From: Castellaniella sp044508625
Lineage (GTDB): Bacteria; Pseudomonadota; Gammaproteobacteria; Burkholderiales; Burkholderiaceae_B
Direction of reading: 5' to 3'
DNA: 44,107 bases
Assembly: GCA_044508625.1 (NCBI GenBank)
Contig: JBIQHJ010000029.1
Coordinates: forward strand, 1 to 44,107
Shown here: piece after piece, positions 38,279-44,107 of the stretch
Layout of the letters: every line of letters begins with the position of its first letter
How positions within the stretch are numbered: position 1 is the first letter of the stretch
Position numbers and translations under genes: made by a program
The notes under the pieces: model-generated
Seen by the model: the letters and a program-made list of their open reading frames with translations, nothing else
What the model was told of the DNA's origin: nothing
The model's database searches: none

Positions 38279-40386
38279 GTTGGGCTCCCGCCGATGACCG
38301 CGGTGATGCGCATCATACGCTCATCAGGAATCTCGGCGCTCGAGAGCACGCCCATCTGCGGGATGTGGTGCCGCAGGAAGCGCGACAGCGAGGCGCGCAG
38401 CGGCGGCGGGACGACGAGGACCGGCGCCTCGGCCTTGTCCTCTTGCTTCTGCACGACCCGCAGGGTATCGGCGAGCAGGCTGTCGGCCAGGCCGGGCTCG
38501 AGGGCGCCGTTGCCGCCCATGGCCTGCATCAGGACGCGCTCGAGGCGCGCATCCAGGCCGATGGCCCGCAGCTCGCCCTCGCCGGGGAACCAGTGCTGGG
38601 TGATCGCCCGGCCCAGGGCCACGCGCACCAGCGCCAGCAGCTCGCCGTGGTCCGGGCCGCCCGAGGGATTGAGCGCGGCCAGGCGCGGCGCATGCTCGGT
38701 GACCGTCTCGAGGATGGAGCGCGCGTCGCGGATGGGCACCTCCTCGTCCAGCAGGCCGCGCAGCAGGTTCTGCAACTGCGACAGCGAGAGGGTCTTGGGC
38801 ACGAGGTCCTCGACCAGCTTGGGCAGGTCGCGGCCGATGTGGTCGAGGAGCTGCTGGACCTCCTGGCGGCCCAGCAGCCGCGCGGCATGGCGATGCATGA
38901 GGTGGTTCAGGTGGGTGGCGACCACGGTGGCGGCGTCCACCACGGTGTAGCCCGCGATCTGGGCCTGCTCGCGCATGGACACGTCGATCCAGGTCGCCGG
39001 CAGGCCGAAGGCCGGGTCGGTGGTCTGCGTGCCTTGCAGCTTCATGGTCACCCCGCCCGGATCGATCGCCAGCCATTGGCCGACGAGGGCCACGCCGCGC
39101 CCGATCTCGACGCCGAACAGCAGGATGCGGTAGTCGGTGGGCTTGATCTCGAGGTTGTCGCGGATGTGCACGACCGGCGGCAGGAAGCCCATTTCCTGGG
39201 CGAATTTCTTGCGCAGGCTGCGGATGCGGTGCAGGAGCTCGCCGTTCTGCTCGTGGTCGACCAGGGAAATGAGGCGGTAGCCGACCTCCAGGCCCAGCGG
39301 ATCCACCACGGACACGTCGTCCCAGCTCGCCTCCGCCGCCGCCGCGGCCACGGCGGCCTCGGCGCGGGCGGGCTCGTCGGCGGCGCTCGCCTGCTCGCGC
39401 CGCTGGCGCTGGAGCAGCGCCCAGCCCATGCCGCCGATGATCGCGGCCAGCAGCAGGAAGGCGACGTGCGGCATGTTGGGGATCAGGCCCATCAGGGTCA
39501 GGATGCCGGCCGTGATGAACATGACGTTGGGGTTGGAAAAGAGCTGCCCCATCATCTGCTGGCCGATGTCCTGGTCGGTCGCGACCCGCGACACCACCAC
39601 GCCCGCCGCGGTCGAGATCACCAGCGCGGGGATCTGGGCCACCAGGCCGTCGCCGATCGTCAGCAGCGTGTACACCCGGCCGGCCTCGCCCACCGGCAGG
39701 TCGTGCTGGGCCACGCCGACGATCAGGCCGCCCACGATGTTGATGATCATGATCAGCAGGCCCGCCACGGCGTCGCCGCGCACGAACTTGCTCGCGCCGT
39801 CCATGGCGCCGTAGAACTCGGCCTCTTGCGAGACCTCGGCGCGGCGACGGCGCGCCTCGTCCTCGCCGATCAGGCCGGCGTTCAGGTCGGCGTCGATCGC
39901 CATCTGCTTGCCGGGCATGGCGTCCAGAGTGAAGCGCGCGCCCACCTCGGCGATCCGCCCCGCGCCCTTGGTGATGACCACGAAATTGATGATCACCAGG
40001 ATCACGAACACCACGATCCCGACCGCGAAATTGCCGCCCACCAGGAAATGGCCGAAGGCCTCGATCACCTGGCCGGCGGCCGCCGGCCCCTTGTGGCCGT
40101 TGAGCAGCACGACCCGCGTCGAGGCCACGTTGAGCGACAGGCGCAGCAGCGTCGCGAACAGCAGCACCGAGGGGAAGGCGGCGAAATCCAGCGGCTTGCG
40201 GGTGAACATCGCCACCAGCAGGATCATCACCGAGAGCGAGATGTTGAACGTGAACAGCAGGTCGAGTATGAACGGCGGCAGCGGCAGGATCATCATGGCG
40301 AGCACCATGAGGATCAGCACCGGGCCGGCCATGAGGCGGGCCTGCCCCGAGCCCTGGGACCTGAGGAATGCGAGGAATGCGTTCAT
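38275..40386 (-). CDS. flhA: Flagellar export gate protein FlhA
   Basis: A 703-residue protein with about eight membrane helices in the first half ('AMMILPLPPFILDLLFTFNI', 'FPSVLLFATLLRLSLNVAST') and a large cytoplasmic domain from about residue 330 that receives substrate-chaperone complexes. The FHIPEP signature region 'RIAEVGARFTLDAMPGKQMA' and 'IDADLNAGLIGEDEARRRR' is present. It overlaps flhB and flhF by 4 bp each, so the three are translationally coupled. Confidence 0.98.
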   Translation of the reverse strand: MNAFLAFLRSQGSGQARLMAGPVLILMVLAMMILPLPPFILDLLFTFNISLSVMILLVAMFTRKPLDFAAFPSVLLFATLLRLSLNVASTRVVLLNGHKGPAAAGQVIEAFGHFLVGGNFAVGIVVFVILVIINFVVITKGAGRIAEVGARFTLDAMPGKQMAIDADLNAGLIGEDEARRRRAEVSQEAEFYGAMDGASKFVRGDAVAGLLIMIINIVGGLIVGVAQHDLPVGEAGRVYTLLTIGDGLVAQIPALVISTAAGVVVSRVATDQDIGQQMMGQLFSNPNVMFITAGILTLMGLIPNMPHVAFLLLAAIIGGMGWALLQRQRREQASAADEPARAEAAVAAAAAEASWDDVSVVDPLGLEVGYRLISLVDHEQNGELLHRIRSLRKKFAQEMGFLPPVVHIRDNLEIKPTDYRILLFGVEIGRGVALVGQWLAIDPGGVTMKLQGTQTTDPAFGLPATWIDVSMREQAQIAGYTVVDAATVVATHLNHLMHRHAARLLGRQEVQQLLDHIGRDLPKLVEDLVPKTLSLSQLQNLLRGLLDEEVPIRDARSILETVTEHAPRLAALNPSGGPDHGELLALVRVALGRAITQHWFPGEGELRAIGLDARLERVLMQAMGGNGALEPGLADSLLADTLRVVQKQEDKAEAPVLVVPPPLRASLSRFLRHHIPQMGVLSSAEIPDERMMRITAVIGGSPT

Positions 40387-41549
40387 GGCGCGGCCGATGC
40401 GGCGAGTGGCGCGGAGGCCTGCCGCGGATCGAGTTCGGGCGGCACGCGCAGCGCCCGGGGCGCGGTGGGCGGCACGCCCGCGCCCTGCTGCCAGCGGCGC
40501 AGTTGATAGACCCAGGCCAGCACCTCGGCCACGGCGGAATAGAGCGCGGCCGGGATCTCATGGTCGAGGGGGACGTGGTGATGGAGCGCGCGCGCGAGCG
40601 CCGGGGCCTCGAGCGTGGCGACGCGGTGCTCGGCGGCCAGCTCGCGGATGCGCGCGGCGATCAGGCCGGTGCCCTTGGCGACCACGGTGGGCGCCCCGCC
40701 CTGCCCCTCGCGGTAGCGCAGGGCGACCGCGTAGTGCGTGGGGTTGGTGACGACCACGTCGGCGCCGGGCACCGCGGACATCATCCTGCGGCGCGCCATG
40801 TCGCGCTGCTGCTGGCGGATGCGTCCCTTGACGTAGGGATCGCCGTCGCTTTCCTTGTGCTCTTGCTTGACGTCCTCGCGCGACATGCGCAGCTGCTTGT
40901 AGTGGTTCCACAATTGCCAGGGGACGTCGATCAGCACGACCACGATCAGCGAGGCGGCGATCAGCAGGCAGCACCAGGCCACCAGGCCCAGGCCGCGCGT
41001 GAGCGCCTCGGTGGGCGCCATGTGCGTCAGGGACAGCATGTCGTCGCGGTAGTGCCAGATGACCATGACGCCCACGGTGCCGATCAGCAGCGCCTTGGCG
41101 ATGGTCTTGACCAGCTCGATCAGGGTCTGCATGGCGAACATGCGCTTGAAGCCCTTGAGCGGATTCATGCGCTCGAACTTGGGCTCGAGCGCCTTGGACG
41201 AGAGCAGGAAGCCGCCCAGCGCGACCGAGGAAAACACCCCCACCAGCGCGAGCAGGCCGAAGATCGGCAGCACCAGCATCAGGGCCTGCCAGGCGGAATC
41301 GCCCGCCTGGTCGACCATCACGCGCGTATCGCGCGCGATGCGCGGATCGAACCACAGGCCGCCGCGCAGCACGCCCTCGAGGACCCGGTACATGTGGCCC
41401 GCGCCCAGCCACAGGCCCGCCGCGCCGGCCACGATCGCGAGGAAAGTGCCCAGCTCGCGCGAACGCGCGACCTGCCCCTCCTCGCGCGCCTTTTCGAGGC
41501 GCCGTGGAGAGGCGGGTTCGGTTTTTTCGAGATCGCTATCCTCGGCCAT
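40383..41549 (-). CDS. flhB: Export gate specificity switch protein FlhB
   Basis: A 388-residue protein with four membrane helices and a cytoplasmic tail. The self-cleavage motif NPTH begins at N269, the same number as in Salmonella/E. coli ('VVVTNPTHYAVALRYREG'). The tail is followed by an Ala/Pro-rich end (about 355-388). Cleavage and contact with FliK switch export from hook to filament proteins. A separate copy of the tail region exists at 10188-10532. TAGAAT (minus strand, 41588-41583) about 34 bp upstream is a plausible -10 box. Confidence 0.97.
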   Translation of the reverse strand: MAEDSDLEKTEPASPRRLEKAREEGQVARSRELGTFLAIVAGAAGLWLGAGHMYRVLEGVLRGGLWFDPRIARDTRVMVDQAGDSAWQALMLVLPIFGLLALVGVFSSVALGGFLLSSKALEPKFERMNPLKGFKRMFAMQTLIELVKTIAKALLIGTVGVMVIWHYRDDMLSLTHMAPTEALTRGLGLVAWCCLLIAASLIVVVLIDVPWQLWNHYKQLRMSREDVKQEHKESDGDPYVKGRIRQQQRDMARRRMMSAVPGADVVVTNPTHYAVALRYREGQGGAPTVVAKGTGLIAARIRELAAEHRVATLEAPALARALHHHVPLDHEIPAALYSAVAEVLAWVYQLRRWQQGAGVPPTAPRALRVPPELDPRQASAPLAASAAP

Positions 41550-41641
41550 GCGGGCGGGCGGCGGGAAATTGGGACAGCCTGGATTCTAGCCCCCGGGCCG
41601 TCCCCCCGATCCGCCAAGCAAGGCCGCTTAAGCGAGGCAGT

Positions 41642-43186
41642 TCAGGCGCTTGCGAGCCGGGGCTGGGCGCTCGCCTGGCTGGTGAGTTCCTCGTAGCGCA
41701 GGTAATCCAGGCCCATGCGCACCGCCCCCCAGCGCGTGCCGTCGAGATCGACCGGGATCGACACGTCGGTGATGATCTCGCCCGTGTCGCGCATGTAGGT
41801 CTGGCACATGACGCCGCCCTTGTTGGCGTTGGCGTTCTTGCTGATCTGGTCGTCGAACAGGCGCTTGTCGCGCACATGCAGGGTATCGTGGGCCACGTCG
41901 CCGGTCGGCTTGCGGGAATACCGCGAGTTGTGCGTGGGCGCATAGCCCTTGCCGTCGATCAGGATGGCGTAGTAGCCGGCGGGGAGCTGGTCCAGCACGA
42001 AGTCGAGGATGCGCTGCAGGGGCTGGTCGATGGTGGTGTCGTAGCTGACGTGGTAGCGCGGCGGGTTGCTGCCCGGGATCTGGCGGTACGAGCGGTCGAA
42101 GACGTCCAGCCCCTGCTGCTGCGCCTGGCGCAGCAGGCGCACGCAGGCCTCGCGCATGGACTCGAGGATGTTGACCAGGGCGTCGAAGGGCGTGCGCCCC
42201 GTGCGCAGGGCCGCCAGCATTTCTTGCAGGCTTTCGGTCTGCATGCGCACGCCGCGCACCTGCCCGCGCATGGTCCCCATCCGCTCGAGCACCTGGGCGC
42301 TCTGCGCGGCGATGCGCGAGATGGCGGCGCTCATGTCGTGGTTGGTCTGGTTGACCTGCGAGACGTTGTCGGCGACCAGGTCCATCCGCCCGCCCATTTC
42401 CTCGAGCTCGCGCACCAGGGTGGCGAACTGCTGGGCGAAATCCCCCACCATGGTGTTGGAGGCCGCCATGTCGGTGTGGATGTGGCCGGTCTGGCGCCGC
42501 GTGCTGGTGACGAGCTCCAGGATCTCGCCGGTGTGCTGGACGATGTCGCCGGTCGCCGCGTTGACGCGCTCGGCGAGCTTGCCGACCTCGCTGGCGACCA
42601 CGGCGAAGCCCTTGCCCGCCTCGCCCGCGCGAGCGGCCTCGACGCCCGCGTTGAGCGCGAGGAGGTGGGTCTGCAGGGCGATGTCCTTGATCAGGTGGCT
42701 GGTGTCCTCGACCGAGCGGGCGCGCTCGTTCAACTGCGCCACCACGCCGGCGAAGTCCTCCATCTGGGCGGCCACGCGCCCCACGCGATCATGCAGCTCG
42801 TCGAGCCGCGCGCGCGTCTCGTGGAGGGATTGCAGCTGGGTGCGGAACGAATCGGCCACGCCGCCGACGGTCTCGTTGGTCTGCTCGGACAGGCTGGCGA
42901 TCTGGCTGCCCTGGACGGACAGGCCGTCGGCCTCGAAGGCCTGCCCCTGCGCCAGCGCCTCGCATTCCTCGGTATAGGCCTGCAGGCGGGCGGCGTTGAT
43001 GGAGATCTGGATGCTGGAATGGCGCATCACCACGAAGCGCGTCCTCAGGGAATCGAGGAAGCGCCCCACCGGCCAGGCCACGGGACTCAGGGTCCATGGC
43101 CGATCGGCAAGTGTCGCGTGCCCATGGCTCAGGCGATTGAGCAATCGTCCCAGGCCGATAGTCCTCCCATGATTTTGTTGTTTCAT
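41642..43186 (-). CDS. Soluble methyl-accepting chemotaxis protein with C-terminal sensor domain
   Basis: A 514-residue receptor without membrane helices. The signalling hairpin tip is at about residues 167-208: 'IKDIALQTHLLALNAGVEAA' and 'RAGEAGKGFAVVASEVGKLA', the CheA/CheW-binding signature. The C-terminal third holds 'GYYAILIDGKGYAPTHNSRY', 'LHVRDKRLFDDQISKNANAN' and 'MCQTYMRDTGEIITDVSIPV', a sensor domain of Cache/PAS type seen in other cytoplasmic receptors. The order signalling part first, sensor last is reversed relative to Tsr/Tar. A very good site (GGAGGA) precedes ATG 43186. The ligand is unknown; an internal or redox cue is inferred from the lack of membrane anchors. It lies between cheZ and flhB. 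Confidence 0.9.
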   Translation of the reverse strand: MKQQNHGRTIGLGRLLNRLSHGHATLADRPWTLSPVAWPVGRFLDSLRTRFVVMRHSSIQISINAARLQAYTEECEALAQGQAFEADGLSVQGSQIASLSEQTNETVGGVADSFRTQLQSLHETRARLDELHDRVGRVAAQMEDFAGVVAQLNERARSVEDTSHLIKDIALQTHLLALNAGVEAARAGEAGKGFAVVASEVGKLAERVNAATGDIVQHTGEILELVTSTRRQTGHIHTDMAASNTMVGDFAQQFATLVRELEEMGGRMDLVADNVSQVNQTNHDMSAAISRIAAQSAQVLERMGTMRGQVRGVRMQTESLQEMLAALRTGRTPFDALVNILESMREACVRLLRQAQQQGLDVFDRSYRQIPGSNPPRYHVSYDTTIDQPLQRILDFVLDQLPAGYYAILIDGKGYAPTHNSRYSRKPTGDVAHDTLHVRDKRLFDDQISKNANANKGGVMCQTYMRDTGEIITDVSIPVDLDGTRWGAVRMGLDYLRYEELTSQASAQPRLASA

Positions 43187-43312
43187 GCTGTCCTCCTTTC
43201 GACCGGCCGCTCATTCTGGCACGGGGTTGATCAAGGTTTCAATTCATGATTCATCCGTATCGCTGGTTTCCGTCCATAGTGGCATACTATCCGCCCTGCT
43301 CGCGCGCCGCCC
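43187..43312 (-). promoter_or_regulatory. Gap between cheZ and the chemoreceptor gene
   Basis: These 126 bp, lower in GC than the genes, probably hold a promoter for the receptor. On the minus strand TTGAAACC is followed at nearly sigma-28 spacing by GCCAGAAT, but agreement is poor (about half the positions). No hairpin terminator for cheZ is evident. Confidence 0.3.
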
Positions 43313-43957
43313 TCAGAAACCGAGGCTCGCCAGCAGGTCGTCCACCTGGTCCTGGTTGGCCACGACGTCGGCCTTGCCCTCGGGCTTGACCGCGGGCCCG
43401 TTGAGCAGCGAGCGAGTCTCCTCGCGCCGATCCTGGGGCACGTTCTCGATCAGCACCTGCACGAGCTCGGTCTCGATGGCGGTGACCACCCCGAGCATCC
43501 TCATGATCACCTGGCCGGTGAGGTCCTGGAAGTCCTGGGCCATGATGATCTCCATCACGTTCTGCTGCGTGGCCTGGGTCTTTTCGGGGATGTCCTTGAG
43601 CAGGGCGCGCGTCGCGTCCACCAGCTCGCGCGCCTGGTCGAGCTCGACCGGATGGTCGAACCAGGCCTGCCAGCGCGCGTCGAGATCCTGCGCCTGGCTC
43701 TGCAAGGCGTCCTGCCAGGGCTGGATCTGCTCGGCGGCGTTGAGGACGCGGTTGGCGGCCTGCTCGGTCATCTGCGCGACGTAGTGCAGGCGGTCGCGCG
43801 CATCGGGGATCGCGTGCGCCGCGTCCTTGATCGCCTGGTCCAGGCCCAGCTCGCGCATGCTTTCGCGCAGCATCCGCGTCAATTGGGCGATCCGGTGGAT
43901 CAGGTCGATCGATCCGTCGGGGAAGGCTCCGAGAGCCGTGCTGTTTTCCGTTGCCAT
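43313..43957 (-). CDS. cheZ: CheY-P phosphatase CheZ
   Basis: A 214-residue protein, a long four-helix bundle that dephosphorylates CheY. The active segment is 'MAQDFQDLTGQVIMRMLGVV' with D145 and Q149 equivalent to D143 and Q147 of E. coli. The C-terminal peptide 'NQDQVDDLLASLGF' is the CheY-binding tail. It lies 12 bp after cheY, as in enterics. Confidence 0.97.
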   Translation of the reverse strand: MATENSTALGAFPDGSIDLIHRIAQLTRMLRESMRELGLDQAIKDAAHAIPDARDRLHYVAQMTEQAANRVLNAAEQIQPWQDALQSQAQDLDARWQAWFDHPVELDQARELVDATRALLKDIPEKTQATQQNVMEIIMAQDFQDLTGQVIMRMLGVVTAIETELVQVLIENVPQDRREETRSLLNGPAVKPEGKADVVANQDQVDDLLASLGF

Positions 43958-43969
43958 GTCGTCCTCCGC

Positions 43970-44107
<138 letters not shown>

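Noticed and set aside
36275..40506. Long plus-strand open frames (about 890 and 710 codons) across flhF and flhA
   Set aside because: Antisense to clear flhF and flhA; translations rich in Gln/His/Asp/Gly without domain features. Products of GC-rich codon use.
43210..43250. Sigma-28-like promoter before the chemoreceptor
   Set aside because: At 11-bp spacing only about half the positions agree with the local consensus, so it is not called as a site.

Overview
The window is about 44.1 kb of GC-rich DNA from a betaproteobacterium, most likely a member of Burkholderiales close to Alcaligenaceae (Bordetella/Achromobacter/Castellaniella-like). I infer this from the high-GC codon use, the gene order (cheY-cheZ, flhB-flhA-flhF, flgMN, flgA, flgB-L, fliE, fliF-R, flaG-fliD-fliS-fliT) and the protein sequences. 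No database search was possible. Almost all of it, from 5.2 kb to the right edge, is one flagellar and chemotaxis locus.

Left accessory region (1-5.2 kb). This part is a patchwork of short genes with lower GC in places. It starts with the C-terminal end of a DUF4351 protein. Next come a collapsed Phd-like antitoxin/zeta-like toxin remnant, an intact DUF5397-like gene with vapD, a GufA/ZIP11-type metal transporter, a repeat-rich gap of about 450 bp, a HicB-type protein without an intact hicA, an orphan rfbC, an intact higBA pair with a clear operator, and a hemerythrin gene carrying a good candidate NsrR (nitric oxide) operator. Four toxin-antitoxin type units, two of them broken, therefore lie within 4.5 kb at the flank of the flagellar locus.

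Flagellar late block (5.2-10.5 kb). fliA (sigma-28) reads leftward. Divergent from it, behind a near-consensus sigma-28 promoter, is flaG-fliD-fliS-fliT followed by two overlapping unusual genes: a second FliK-like protein and a 114-residue protein equal to the cytoplasmic tail of FlhB only. Basal body and export genes follow (10.6-22.3 kb): fliE leftward, then a rightward, mostly overlapping run fliF-G-H-I-J-K-L-M-N-O-P-Q-R.

Rod, hook and junction genes (22.3-34.2 kb) read leftward from flgB to flgL: flgB-C-D-E-F-G-H-I-J, then flgK-flgL behind their own sigma-28 promoter, then a BamE-like lipoprotein. flgA-flgM-flgN read rightward (34.4-35.9 kb), with an internal sigma-28 promoter for flgM. 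flhB-flhA-flhF (36-41.5 kb), a soluble chemoreceptor, cheZ and the end of cheY (41.6-44.1 kb) read leftward.

The regulatory logic is readable: FliA-type promoters with an 11-bp spacer lie before flaG-fliD, flgM and flgK, and the other operons carry sigma-70-like -10 boxes suited to early/middle genes. Flagellin (fliC), motAB, flhDC and cheAWRB are not in the window; some probably lie beyond the right edge. The points most worth following are the late-expressed FliK-like/FlhB-tail pair, the 370-residue extension of FlhF, a duplicated inserted domain in the hook protein FlgE, repeat-expanded signal-peptide n-regions in two lipoproteins, and the decaying toxin-antitoxin cluster.
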